From Methanofollis sp. W23 (GTDB taxonomy: Archaea > Halobacteriota > Methanomicrobia > Methanomicrobiales > Methanofollaceae), in NCBI RefSeq assembly GCF_017875325.1, contig NZ_JAGGMN010000001.1:2004140-2068139 (forward strand): a DNA stretch of 64,000 bases, read 5' to 3'. A program made the translations under genes and the position numbers. Position 1 is the first letter of the stretch; each line of letters starts with the position of its first letter. Of this stretch, positions 27,473 to 36,587 are shown piece by piece. The notes under the pieces were generated by a model. That model was not told the origin of the DNA. It saw only the letters and a list, made by a program, of their open reading frames with translations, and ran no database searches.

Positions 27473-27995
27473 CCACCCCCCCATAAAACCCCTGGCGCCG
27501 CAGGGCATAATAACACTCCGCACAGAGACGTGCGTCGTCGAGCGCCCGGTGCACCTCCTCGCATGGTTCTCCAAAAAGCACCTGGTAGAGTTCAGAGAGC
27601 CGCGGCCACTTGTACCCCCACGCCCGCCTGATCCCGCAGAAGGCCGCCGTCGATTCCATCGTGCAGCACCCCGGAAGACCGGCGAAGGGATCGGGACGGA
27701 CAAGACGCCGGCACTCTCCCCGCACCACCGCCAGGTCATAGGCCAGGTTATGGGCAACCACCCCTGAGACCCCAACTGCGTCCCTTGCGAGGTCGGCAAG
27801 CACTCCCGCCAGCGCCGTCCCCTCCTCTCGTGCCCTGGCCGTGGTGATCCCATGCACCTGCACCGCCGACGGCGGGATCACAAACCCCTCAGGACAGACC
27901 AGCCTGCTCTCCTCGCGCACCACCCCACACGAGACATCACAGACAAGCCAGGCCGCCTCGACCAGCCGCGGCGGCTCCTCCCCACGCCTCAACAC
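27438..27995 (-). CDS. DnaQ-like DEDDh 3'-5' exonuclease; 5' end anomalous
   Basis: 185 residues from the GTG at 27995. Motif II (AHNLAYDLAVV) and motif III (HRALDDARL, H-x4-D) of DEDDh exonucleases are clear. The first catalytic motif (VLVLDVETTG) is encoded in the same frame just upstream, at about 27996-28025. That extension runs back to a TGA at 28047-28049 with no ATG, GTG or TTG; an ATGATGAGAATG run sits there in another frame. So either a CTG start is used or a 1-base shift has inactivated the gene. The last residues are encoded by the relic CRISPR repeat. Homologues proofread or trim DNA 3' ends. Confidence 0.7.
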   Translation of the reverse strand: MLRRGEEPPRLVEAAWLVCDVSCGVVREESRLVCPEGFVIPPSAVQVHGITTARAREEGTALAGVLADLARDAVGVSGVVAHNLAYDLAVVRGECRRLVRPDPFAGLPGCCTMESTAAFCGIRRAWGYKWPRLSELYQVLFGEPCEEVHRALDDARLCAECYYALRRQGFYGGVAGSPQGGEEMR

Positions 27996-28187
27996 CCCGG
28001 TCGTCTCGACGTCCAGGACCAGAACATTCTCATCATCCCTCAGATCTCACACCCCCCCATCCATAGGAAAAACCTGGAACCAAAAGAGGAGATAAACTTT
28101 CTCTTCTGCGTCAAACCCATAATCCTCTTCTCCCCTCAAGCCACACATAATCTCACACGTTCTCTGACCAGACCGGAGCAGACCATC

Positions 28188-29033
28188 ATGACCAACACCA
28201 TGCACATCGCCTTCACCGAGTCAGCCGGGGGCTGCCTCAAAGCAGCATTCAGAGACCGGCCCGAGCACCACGTCGCCGCCCTCGCCGACGACCTCTCTCT
28301 TGGTCCCATCAATCCCTACCACTACCCAGACAGACAGGTCTACTTCGAGACACTCTATGCCGACACCGAGTTTGCGTCCTGGTACCAGGATTCCCTCCCC
28401 AGGATCCGTACCTTCTGGAAAGAGACCAGACCCGACACTCCCCGCCGGATCGCCTGGTTCACCAGGCGTTCGGCCATCGAGTACTCCGGGTTCCTGGAGT
28501 TCCTCTCCAGAGAGCCGGACCCCTGTGCCATCGAGGTCATCGACCTCACCGAAGGCGTCGACGTCCTCTGGGACGACGAACCCGACGAGGCCCCCGACCG
28601 CGTCATCCCAACCAGCATCGGCGAACTCGCTCCCGAGTGGCTCAGGGACCAGACCGACCGCACCCGGTTCCTCAGCCGGAGCGAGGCCTCCTTCTACCTG
28701 CGGAGCTGGGGAAGACTCAAAGAGGACGAAGACGGCGTGCGCACCCTCTGGCGGGGACAACTCTACCCCACCGTCCCCTCCACCCTGGGGGAGGACGTGC
28801 TCTACGCCGTGCCTGAAGACTGGACCAGCGCTGCGATGGTCATTGGGGAAGCGCTTGGCACCTCGTCAGACGAATATACCCAGTGCGGCGACGCATTCCT
28901 GTACAGCCGCCTCCTCTTTCTCATCAGGTGCGGTGAGGTCGAGGCCAAGGGTGACCCAGTCTCCATGCGGACGTTGCAGGTGCGGCGGGCAGACATCGTC
29001 GACGAGGACGACCTCTTCCCGGCTATTCCCTGA
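28188..29033 (+). CDS. DUF1835/DUF3658-type protein
   Basis: 281 residues from the ATG at 28188, preceded by GGAG; the longer frame to 27852 is antisense to the exonuclease. The N-terminal HIAFTESAGGCLKAAFRD and ALADDLSLGPI match the DUF1835 pattern (a Rossmann-like domain). A C-terminal winged-helix-like segment ending in DIVDEDDLFPAIP fits DUF3658. Function is unknown in all lineages I know of. It is divergent from the exonuclease and close to the CRISPR block, but no functional link is shown. Confidence 0.7.
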   Translation: MTNTMHIAFTESAGGCLKAAFRDRPEHHVAALADDLSLGPINPYHYPDRQVYFETLYADTEFASWYQDSLPRIRTFWKETRPDTPRRIAWFTRRSAIEYSGFLEFLSREPDPCAIEVIDLTEGVDVLWDDEPDEAPDRVIPTSIGELAPEWLRDQTDRTRFLSRSEASFYLRSWGRLKEDEDGVRTLWRGQLYPTVPSTLGEDVLYAVPEDWTSAAMVIGEALGTSSDEYTQCGDAFLYSRLLFLIRCGEVEAKGDPVSMRTLQVRRADIVDEDDLFPAIP

Positions 29034-29216
29034 CGGTCAGAAAAGTATGGCCCTCACGGGCTTTGACCAGGAGTTCCAAAGACCTTCCTGAACAGTTGAA
29101 ACATGCCGCCTGACGTACCGTTCAGCATGTGCCCTGGCAAGGCCGGCAGAAGGCCCTATAAGAAGGAGATCGCCGCGGGTAGGGAGGTGAGCACGAGAGG
29201 CTGATCTGTTCATCAC
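29034..29216. other. Short gap, nothing recognised
   Basis: Between the DUF1835-type gene and a convergent lipoprotein gene. No hairpin or gene stands out. Confidence 0.4.
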
Positions 29217-29843
29217 TCAGAGACCGGCATCATCCAGAGCCAGGTCCATCATTGCGATCCATTCCTCAAGTGACTTTTCAAATTCGTGGACATAGGTCTT
29301 CATCCCGACGAAATCCCCTTTTATCTCCGCGGGTAGATGATCGACTTCGACGGCGTCAATCTTCGTTTTCATTACAGCGGTTTTCTCTTTCATCCTGACA
29401 AGGGCTGCTCTGGACTCACGAAAATGACCGACCGCCTCCTCCTCATCCACCGCAAATGAGATCTTCTGAGAATGATCGATGAAGTCGCAGAAATCACTCG
29501 CCATCATCTCACAGATATCGATGTCGATCTGACACATGACCTTCACGGCATCCATTCCTTTCCTATCCTCAGAAGAGAGATAATCATAGGAGATAGACTC
29601 CAGGACCGTGAGCGCCTCGGTGAAGTCCACTTCTGCCGCGGCCATCTCGGCCCTGATCGACCCGACATAGAGGGTCTCATAATCATCAGTGGTATTCAGC
29701 ACCTCGAAGTGGTCATATGCAGACTCAACAAGGGACGTCACCTGATTCATTTTTTCTTCCTCTTCATAGACACATCCTGCAGTGCACCCGAAAATAAGAA
29801 GAAAAATACAGCAGATTCCAGAGACTAAGAGATGAGATCGCAT
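29217..29843 (-). CDS. Putative lipoprotein, uncharacterised
   Basis: 208 residues. A signal segment (LLVSGICCIFLLIFG) is followed by a lipobox-like CTAGC with Cys at 20 and 24, so it is probably anchored on the outer face of the membrane. The mature part is helical and acidic, with repeated Met-rich amphipathic helices likely to form a bundle. No family recognised. It has its own promoter. Confidence 0.7.
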   Translation of the reverse strand: MRSHLLVSGICCIFLLIFGCTAGCVYEEEEKMNQVTSLVESAYDHFEVLNTTDDYETLYVGSIRAEMAAAEVDFTEALTVLESISYDYLSSEDRKGMDAVKVMCQIDIDICEMMASDFCDFIDHSQKISFAVDEEEAVGHFRESRAALVRMKEKTAVMKTKIDAVEVDHLPAEIKGDFVGMKTYVHEFEKSLEEWIAMMDLALDDAGL

Positions 29844-29855
29844 AATATCACATAG

Positions 29856-29870
29856 ATGTATTTATATGAT
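29856..29870 (-). promoter_or_regulatory. TATA box of the lipoprotein gene
   Basis: On the minus strand CATATAAATACA is centred about 20-25 bp before the ATG at 29843, predicting a very short or absent leader. Confidence 0.5.
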
Positions 29871-30149
29871 ATTATGTCTCTTTTCTTTTGCTCCTCTGGG
29901 CCCCTCTCCGCCAAAGAGAGATGAAGGATCCTCCCCCTTTCTCTCTTCTGCGTGGGGTTGGCGGTTCGAAACCTACGACTCTTCTCAACAGTTCGAAGAT
30001 TTTCCGGTCAAGAAGATATGACACGGCGGGATATCCTCCATGCAATAAGAACCGGACTCTGACCGCACCCGGCCGACACTCACCCCCATGTCTTCCAGAC
30101 ACACCACAAGAGAGCAACCTATTTCCTCTCCATCTTCCACCCTCCCCCC
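29871..30149. other. Gap before the MFS gene
   Basis: No gene. GGCGGTTCGAAACCTACG near 29960 resembles a tRNA T-arm, but the stem does not pair well and no upstream tRNA body is present. Confidence 0.4.
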
Positions 30150-31355
30150 ATGCAGGAGGCCCCTCTCCCACCTGGCGCCACCCCACGGCAGACCGCCATC
30201 AGGCTCATCCTCATCCTCGGGGCCGTCAGCCTCCTCGGCGACATCGTCTCGAACGGCGCCCGGAGCGTCACCGGCCCTTTCCTCCTCACCCTCGGGGGGT
30301 CGGCGGCAATCGTCGGGCTCGTCGGCGGGATCGGGGAGTTCACCGGGTATGGGCTGCGGGTGCTCACCGGGCTCTACTCTGACCAGAGCAGACACTACTG
30401 GCGGATCATCTATATCGGATACGGCCTCCTGATCGCCATCCCCTTTCTCGCCCTCGTCGGCACCTGGGAGGCCGCCGCGCTCCTCATCATCATCGAGCGG
30501 GTCGGCAAGGCGATCCGGGCCCCGGCACGCGACACCATCATCTCCCTTGCCTCATTTCATGTCGGGCGGGGCTGGGGCATCGGGGTCCACAAGGCCCTCG
30601 ACCAGGTCGGTTCCATCATCGGCCCCCTTGTCCTCTCGGCCGCCATCCTCTGGGGGGCCGGATACAAGGCCGGGTTCGCCCTGCTCGCCTTTCCTATCGT
30701 TTTCCTCTTCGTCTTCCTCGCCGCAGGAAGACAGACCGCCCCTGTCCCCGAAGCCTTCGAGAGAGACGAGAGAGACGAGACCGACCACACCATCGACCCA
30801 CGCCGGTTCGTCCCCTTCGCCACCTTCCTCTTCCTGGCGATGGCCGGGTTTGCCAGTTTCCCCCTCATCTCCTATCACATGAAGGCCCAGGGGCTCCTCA
30901 CCGACCCGCAGATCCCGGTCGTCTACGCCCTTGCCATGACCGTCTCCACTGTCGTCGCCCTCCTGGTCGGCTGGAGTTATGACCGTCTCGGCACCAGGGT
31001 CCTCCTCCTTATCCCGTGCGTCAACCTCGCCATCCCGGCCCTGGCCTTCAGCGGTTCAGTCCCCCTCGTCGTCGTCGGGACCGCGATCTGGGGGGCAGGG
31101 ATCGGGATGCACGAGACCGTGATGCGGGCCGCCCTTGCCGACCGCACCACCACCGACGTCCGGGGTCAGGCCTTCGGGTTCATCTACGCAGTCTACGGCG
31201 CCGGGTGGTTCCTGGGGAGCACAGTGATGGGTGTCCTGTACGAGGTCTCGATCTCCCATATCATCGGGTTTGTGGTGATCGCCGAGGGGCTCGCGGTCAT
31301 GGCCTATGTCTGGATGCGACGGGGGGTCCGGGGCCGGGGAGAAGAGTCAGCATAA
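30150..31355 (+). CDS. MFS transporter
   Basis: 401 residues with about 11-12 hydrophobic segments. The loop GLYSDQSRHYWR between helices 2 and 3 is the MFS motif A position. The charged central loop (AFERDERDETDHTIDPRR) splits the two halves. Similar MFS proteins are annotated only generically; the substrate is unknown. The first Met is taken, though there is no strong ribosome site. Confidence 0.85.
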   Translation: MQEAPLPPGATPRQTAIRLILILGAVSLLGDIVSNGARSVTGPFLLTLGGSAAIVGLVGGIGEFTGYGLRVLTGLYSDQSRHYWRIIYIGYGLLIAIPFLALVGTWEAAALLIIIERVGKAIRAPARDTIISLASFHVGRGWGIGVHKALDQVGSIIGPLVLSAAILWGAGYKAGFALLAFPIVFLFVFLAAGRQTAPVPEAFERDERDETDHTIDPRRFVPFATFLFLAMAGFASFPLISYHMKAQGLLTDPQIPVVYALAMTVSTVVALLVGWSYDRLGTRVLLLIPCVNLAIPALAFSGSVPLVVVGTAIWGAGIGMHETVMRAALADRTTTDVRGQAFGFIYAVYGAGWFLGSTVMGVLYEVSISHIIGFVVIAEGLAVMAYVWMRRGVRGRGEESA

Positions 31356-32491
31356 AATGTGCTGGGGAGCACTCCTGAATGTCGAGAGATTCCTGACCAC
31401 TTCCTCCGCACCCGAGCAGGCGATGAACACACGCCTCTGTCCTCTCCACCTACCGGTGCCGCGGGATGAAACTGGAGAGAAAGAAGGAGAAAAACCCGGA
31501 AAGAATTCTCCCAATGGTCCTCTGTGACTTAAAGTTGACCTGAACCTGACCTCGAAGACCTCGTGATGGTCTTCTCAAGTTCGCTATACTCAGACACCTA
31601 AATTCTGTGAATCCATGATTATCAGCTTTGTAGAGACCCTCACCAATTCCTGGCATGAGTGTACCTCACCCGCCTTCCCATCTCTTCGGGCCTGGGGCAG
31701 CGCTCCCGGCGCGAGGGTATGGGAAGGCGTGATGACCAGGCACGCCGTCCTCATTGCAGAATCTCTCCCTTCGTCTCGTCCCGGGGGGCGGAGATGAAAC
31801 TGTATCTTCAAGATGCCATGTCGGAAAGAGAGGGATCCGCACACGCGCTGAAGCGGTGCTCAAAAAATTTTCATCGCATATGCGTGAGCCCGAGGTTCAT
31901 GCTAAACTACCATGAAAATGATCCTGACGATCAACCCGGGAGGTTTGTATGAGTGTTTGAACTTGCCATATCATGTTGGAGCCGACACGCAGAGGATAGA
32001 AAATTCCTCTGATGGATCGGCGACATGGTGCTCGACTTCGATCTGCTCCTCGAACAAAATGGATGAGGGTCAGGAATCGATCCAGTCCTGATATGATATT
32101 TTCATCCTGAGGATATCCCAAAACTCTCCGGCCCTCATTCTCACCGATGAAGAGCGATGGATGACAATGAAGAGATCCCAGATTTTTCATCGCGCACCCA
32201 TGCATTCGTCGCCTTCCCCCTCGCCCCCGCCGGGGGCTCTGCCCCCGGACCCCCGGGACGGCGATGGAGCTGGGAAGGCAGAGAAAAGATCATGAAGATT
32301 GGACGCAATCCTCCGCCACTCTTCATCGGCGGGGGGTCAGGGGGGTGCAACCCCACGGTCGAGGAGTGGGTGTAGAATTTCTAGAAGCAAGCACTTCAGT
32401 TCAAGGAGATCTTCAACCCTGGAGAGTTTTGGGATATGCTCCCTGTGTACGTGAGACCTGCTCGAACCCAAAAAAAAGTATCGGCCTCCAC
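31356..32491. repeat. 1.1-kb gene-free gap filled with dispersed repeats
   Basis: About 31623-31800 is a partial A element (left end GCTTTGTAGAGACCCTCACC, internal GCCTTCCC to GGGAAGGC palindrome, right end lost). About 31866-31950 belongs to the second family (TTTTCATCGCATATGCGTGA). About 32103-32440 belongs to the third family: GATATCCCAAAACTCTC at its left, an A-type palindrome with CCGGGGGCTCTGCCCCCGGA in the middle, and GAGAGTTTTGGGATATGC at its right, so its ends are inverted. No gene seen. Confidence 0.6.
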
Positions 32492-32911
32492 TCACGGCAC
32501 CGGAAGCGGGAGGTCCTGTATCCCGGTCAGGTTCAGGCGGGTGGAATACGTCCCTCTCGAATGCCCCGCACCCTCGACCCGCCCGGCCGCAAGGTCCTGG
32601 AGGAGGATCTCCCTGATCGCCATGCTCGCATAGACCTGGATATAACTGCGCTGTTCATAGGTCCACCAGTGAGTCACCGGGGCTGAATACCCACAATATG
32701 GGCATGTGGTCGTATGATCCTCGTCCTCCTCCTGTCGATAGAGACGATTGGAGTCGAGGATATGAAACGAGTTCAACCGTGCCGCGGAGATCTCTTCGAC
32801 CTCGGTCCTGTCCAGTTGCAGTTTGAAGGTCCGCTCACACGTCGGACACTTGCGCTCGATATATCCGTCATCGTCAAAAGGGAAGGTGATATGGATGCTG
32901 ATATCATTCAT
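32492..32911 (-). CDS. Zinc-ribbon protein, uncharacterised
   Basis: 139 residues from the ATG at 32911 (MNDISIHITFPFDDDGYIERKCPTC), preceded by GGGTGA. Two Cys pairs (CPTC near residue 22 and CPYC about 50 residues later) form a likely zinc ribbon. A TATA-like AGAATATATATTC at about 32962 on the minus strand would place the transcript start near an alternative ATG at 32941. The upstream part of the open frame (to 33169) is antisense to the HEAT gene. Possibly nucleic-acid or protein binding. Confidence 0.6.
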   Translation of the reverse strand: MNDISIHITFPFDDDGYIERKCPTCERTFKLQLDRTEVEEISAARLNSFHILDSNRLYRQEEDEDHTTTCPYCGYSAPVTHWWTYEQRSYIQVYASMAIREILLQDLAAGRVEGAGHSRGTYSTRLNLTGIQDLPLPVP

Positions 32912-33098
32912 AAGATTCACCCGGGGTCCAGAGGTTCCCATGGACACTGCACATCCCCAGAATATATATTCTTCGTACTGGGTGCATAGCCCTCCTGCAT
33001 GGCAGTGCCGCCACCCGTCACCTCCTCGCAAATCTTGATAAACAAACGGCGTATGAGAGGGAGGTCGCCGCAAAAACGCGGAGAACGAGGAGATATAC

Positions 33099-33581
33099 AT
33101 GAAAGCCATCGAGAGACTGCGATCGACCGGTGACCTCGAAGGACTGGCCAGACTTGTCAGAGAGGGCACAGCCTACGAACGGCTCACCGCAGCATGGGAA
33201 CTTGGAAAACACGGAGACGAAGGAGTCGAACTTCTGGTCCCCATCCTCCTGGAAGGACAGGGTGAAGAGACCTGGGAAGCGGCGATGGGGCTCTCCAGGG
33301 CCGGGGCACCGGCCGTCGAACCCCTGATCGAGGCCTTCACCGTAGGGAGGCCCGGGACCAGGACCGCCGCCGCATGGGCCCTTGAGGAGATCGGTGACGA
33401 CCGGGCAGTGGACGCGCTGATCAGGGGACTGAGCGACACCGACGAATTCTGCCGGTGGACCGCCGCCGCCTGCCTGCTCAGGCTCGGCCGCGACGACGGC
33501 AGAGAGGCCGCCGAGCAGGTGCTCCAGAAAGAGAGCGAGGAGGCCCGCGGGTATATCGGCGTCCTTGCCGAAGGGTCCTGA
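33099..33581 (+). CDS. HEAT-repeat (PBS lyase-like) protein
   Basis: 160 residues made of four or five HEAT-like helical pairs, for example AAWALEEIGDDRAVDALIRGLSD. GGAGATATAC precedes the ATG. Such short HEAT proteins act as scaffolds; no enzyme motif is present. It is divergent from the zinc-ribbon gene. Confidence 0.85.
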   Translation: MKAIERLRSTGDLEGLARLVREGTAYERLTAAWELGKHGDEGVELLVPILLEGQGEETWEAAMGLSRAGAPAVEPLIEAFTVGRPGTRTAAAWALEEIGDDRAVDALIRGLSDTDEFCRWTAAACLLRLGRDDGREAAEQVLQKESEEARGYIGVLAEGS

Positions 33582-33613
33582 GACGACCCAAAGACCACAT
33601 TATTTTCTTCCGG

Positions 33614-34774
33614 TCACTCGGCGGCCAGCGCCTCGACCGGGTTGAGGCTGGCCGCCCTTAGGGCCGGGTAGACCCCTGAGAGCAGGCAGACCACCACGCC
33701 GACTCCCATCCCGAAGGGGACATAGAGGAGGGTCTGGGCCGTGAAGAAGTAGGTCGTGTCCTGGAACATCAGGAGCATCAGGATATACCCGCCGCCAAGG
33801 CTGAAGATGGCGCCGGTGCCGGCCCCGATCAGCCCGAGGATCACAGATTCATACAGGAAGAGCTGGGTGATCTCGTGTTTCTGTGCACCCAGGCTCCTGA
33901 GGATCCCGATCTCCTTGACCCGTTCGTTGACCGACATCAGCATCACGTTGAAGATGCTCACCGCCGCCACGACCAGGGAGATCCCGCCAATGGCCATCAC
34001 AAAGAGGGAGATGCTTCCCAGTGCTTCATCGATCATATCAAGGAAGGCGCGGGAGTCCCAGACCATCACCGTATCCTCCCGGCGGTTCATCCTGTCCTCG
34101 ATCCGTTCTTTGACCTGATCGATCTCGTCAAGGCTCCTGACCACCACCTGGACCATGTCGTAGCCCTCGTCCCCGTACGCCCCGGTATACCAGCGTTCAG
34201 GGACCAGGACCGCGTTGTCGGTCATCATCGTCCCTGAAAACCCGGACTCCTTCAGGACGCCGACGACTCGCACCGCCCGTTCTTCGCCTTCTTTCCCGAG
34301 AAAAAGTCTGCTCCCGACCCGCAGATCATAGTCGCGGGCGAGAGTCGGGCCGACAAGAACGCCCGCACTCCCCCTGAAGGCGACACCTTTCTCTACCTCG
34401 GCCACGGCGTCCAGGTCGCCGGGGTCAAACCCATAGACCATGGCAGACCCGGTCTCGCTCCCGATGACGACCCGGTCTGATCCGCTCATGATCGGGACCA
34501 CCTGGTTCGGCCCGGCGGCCATCCTGATATCGCGCAGTTGCCGCTCGGTGATCCCGCCGCCGTCAGACCCTGAGATCTTTGGATAGACCATCAGACTGTC
34601 GGCCCCCCCGGAGAGTTCGGAGGTGACCGTCTGCTGGAGGGCGGCGCCCATCATCCCCATCGCCGTGATGGCCAGCACCCCGATGACGATCCCGACCGCC
34701 GCCAGAAGCGACCTGACCAGGTGGAGTTTGACATTCCGTCCTGCCATCTCAAAGAGGATCCCGGTCGAGGGCAT
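33614..34774 (-). CDS. ABC transporter permease, MacB/FtsX type
   Basis: 386 residues. One N-terminal membrane helix (LLAAVGIVIGVLAITAMGM), a large extracytoplasmic MacB-like domain and three C-terminal helices. The SVNERVKEIGILRSLGA coupling segment and C-terminal NPVEALAAE are typical. It starts directly after the stop of the ATPase gene. MacB-type systems do not transport through the membrane but couple ATP use to external work. No membrane-fusion partner is visible here. Confidence 0.9.
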   Translation of the reverse strand: MPSTGILFEMAGRNVKLHLVRSLLAAVGIVIGVLAITAMGMMGAALQQTVTSELSGGADSLMVYPKISGSDGGGITERQLRDIRMAAGPNQVVPIMSGSDRVVIGSETGSAMVYGFDPGDLDAVAEVEKGVAFRGSAGVLVGPTLARDYDLRVGSRLFLGKEGEERAVRVVGVLKESGFSGTMMTDNAVLVPERWYTGAYGDEGYDMVQVVVRSLDEIDQVKERIEDRMNRREDTVMVWDSRAFLDMIDEALGSISLFVMAIGGISLVVAAVSIFNVMLMSVNERVKEIGILRSLGAQKHEITQLFLYESVILGLIGAGTGAIFSLGGGYILMLLMFQDTTYFFTAQTLLYVPFGMGVGVVVCLLSGVYPALRAASLNPVEALAAE

Positions 34775-35446
34775 TCAGACCACCCGTCCGTCTGAGATGG
34801 TCACGACCCGGTCGGCATATTCCGCCGTGGCCCGGTCGTGCGTGACCATCACCACGGTCCGCCCTCCTCGATGGAGGTCGGCGAGGAGGTCCATGATCTG
34901 TGTGCTCGTCCTGGAGTCCAGGTTCCCGGTCGGTTCGTCGGCAAGGAGGATCGTCGGGTCATTGACCAGGGCCCGTGCGATGGCCACCCGCTGCTGCTGT
35001 CCTCCTGAAAGTTCGGCCGGGGTATGGGTGATCACCTCGCCTTCGAGCCCGACGGTCCTGAGGAGGGCCTCGGCCCGGCCTCTCGTATCGCGGTGGCCCT
35101 CCTTGAGGATGAGGGGGATCTCCACATTCTCCTGCGCCGTCAGCACCGGGATGAGGTTGAACTTCTGAAAGATGAACCCGATGGCGTCGCGCCGCAGTTC
35201 GGTCAGTGCAAAGTCGGTCATCTCACCCACGTTCTCACCGGCGATCCAGAGGTGGCCTGAGGTCGGGACGTCGAGGCAGCCAAGCTGGTTGAGGAGGGTG
35301 GACTTGCCCGAGCCCGAGGCTCCCATCACGGCCACGAACTCCCCTTCTTTGATCACAAGGGAGATGTCGTCAAGGGCGACGACGTCCCCGGCAAGCCGCG
35401 GGTAGACTTTCCGCACATGTTCCAACCTGATTACCTCGGCACTCAT
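34775..35446 (-). CDS. ABC transporter ATP-binding protein, LolD/MacB type
   Basis: 223 residues from the ATG at 35446. Walker A GASGSGKST, signature LSGGQQQR, Walker B ILLADEPTGNLDSRT. It pairs with the adjacent permease (stop and start abut). A GTG at 35461 is a weaker alternative start. Confidence 0.93.
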   Translation of the reverse strand: MSAEVIRLEHVRKVYPRLAGDVVALDDISLVIKEGEFVAVMGASGSGKSTLLNQLGCLDVPTSGHLWIAGENVGEMTDFALTELRRDAIGFIFQKFNLIPVLTAQENVEIPLILKEGHRDTRGRAEALLRTVGLEGEVITHTPAELSGGQQQRVAIARALVNDPTILLADEPTGNLDSRTSTQIMDLLADLHRGGRTVVMVTHDRATAEYADRVVTISDGRVV

Positions 35447-35613
35447 CAGACTCTTCTCCACACCATATTCCCCTGGAAACCGTTTCCGCCGCCAGCGCGG
35501 AAGAAAAGCACGGGCGACCGGTCAATAGATCTCACCGCCGCCCGGTTCTTATAGATGACGAAATTGACGTGCGTGAATAAAATACATATAGACTTAACAC
35601 GGTGATAGGAGAG

Positions 35614-36339
35614 ATGTTTTTTCTCTGCCACCTTGCCGCCGGGGTCGTCATCGGCATTCTCCTTGCCAGGCTCTTCAGGGACCTGCGGGCCGTGCCCGCC
35701 TGCGCCTTCGGGGCGGTCGTGCCAGACCTTATCGATAAGCCGCTCGGGCACATTATCCTCGCCGATACGCTCCAGTATGGGCGGATCTATACCCATGGTC
35801 TCCTTGCCCTCTCCATCGTCACTCTCGTCGGTCTCCTCCTCTACTGGCGCTACCGCAGCGGCCTTGGCCTCGCCCTGGCCGTTGGGATCGGTTCCCACCA
35901 GGTGCTGGACGCCATGTGGCGCGAACCTGCCAACTGGCTCTATCCCTTTCTTGGACCCTTCACGACCAGCGGCACCACCTCAACCTTCCATGACCTGGTG
36001 ATGGCAGAACTCTCCGAACCCTCAGAATGGATCTTCTTCCTTTTCATCCTCTTTTTCGGGGTTCTGTTCCTGAAAAAGTCCTGGAGAAAGACCATCCTCT
36101 CCAGGTCAGGGAAGACTCTCGAGAAGTTTGCGGTCCCGGTCGGTATCCTCCTCATCATCTTTGGCGGGTTTCTCATCTTCTCAGGACTCTTCCCCCTCTC
36201 TTCGGCAGTCACCCACCTCCAGGCCCCGGCCGACATCGCCCTCTGCGGCCTGATCATCGTCGCCGCCGGGATCGTCCTCGCCTGGGCCAGGGCGCTCGTC
36301 GCCCACGATAAAACACCCCTGGCAGAGAAAGAGGAATAA
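35614..36339 (+). CDS. DUF457-like membrane-bound hydrolase-type protein
   Basis: 241 residues from the ATG at 35614 (GGAG six bases upstream; GTG at 35602 is possible). It has four or more membrane segments and the conserved polar residues of the YdjM/DUF457 group: CHLAAGV, PDLIDK, HGLL and GIGSHQVLD. That group is annotated as membrane-bound metal-dependent hydrolase on weak evidence. A TATA-like box ACATATAGAC lies at about 35583. The TAA stop is inside the target duplication of mobile copy A4. Confidence 0.7.
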   Translation: MFFLCHLAAGVVIGILLARLFRDLRAVPACAFGAVVPDLIDKPLGHIILADTLQYGRIYTHGLLALSIVTLVGLLLYWRYRSGLGLALAVGIGSHQVLDAMWREPANWLYPFLGPFTTSGTTSTFHDLVMAELSEPSEWIFFLFILFFGVLFLKKSWRKTILSRSGKTLEKFAVPVGILLIIFGGFLIFSGLFPLSSAVTHLQAPADIALCGLIIVAAGIVLAWARALVAHDKTPLAEKEE

Positions 36340-36341
36340 TC

Positions 36342-36579
36342 GGCCCTGTAGAAACCCTTACCAATTCTCGGTGCACGCGCGATTCAACCGCCTTCCCCCA
36401 TCTTCTCGCCGGGGGCGAGTGCCGCCCGCACCCCCGGGACCACGATAGGGACGGGAAGGCACAATCAATCGTCATGAAGAGCGTAATGCCGTCCACCGCC
36501 TATCGAATCGCGCGGGGGGACCGGGGGGGTGGCCACGCCCGCCGCCAGAGATACCTGTCCAGAGGATTTCTCCAGAGCC
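36342..36579 (+). mobile_element. MITE-like element, copy A4, with perfect 8-bp TSD
   Basis: 238 bp. Left end GGCCCTGTAGAAACCCTT, right end GAGGATTTCTCCAGAGCC. The octamer GAATAATC flanks it on both sides (36334-36341 and 36580-36587), and the left copy contains the TAA stop of the preceding gene. The same internal palindrome and GTCATGAAGAGCGTAATGCC block as copy A1. No coding capacity. Confidence 0.88.
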
Positions 36580-36587
36580 GAATAATC

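Noticed and set aside
29955-29990. tRNA-like T-arm (GGTTCGAAACC)
   Set aside because: The flanking stem is mismatched and there is no acceptor, D-arm or anticodon arm upstream.
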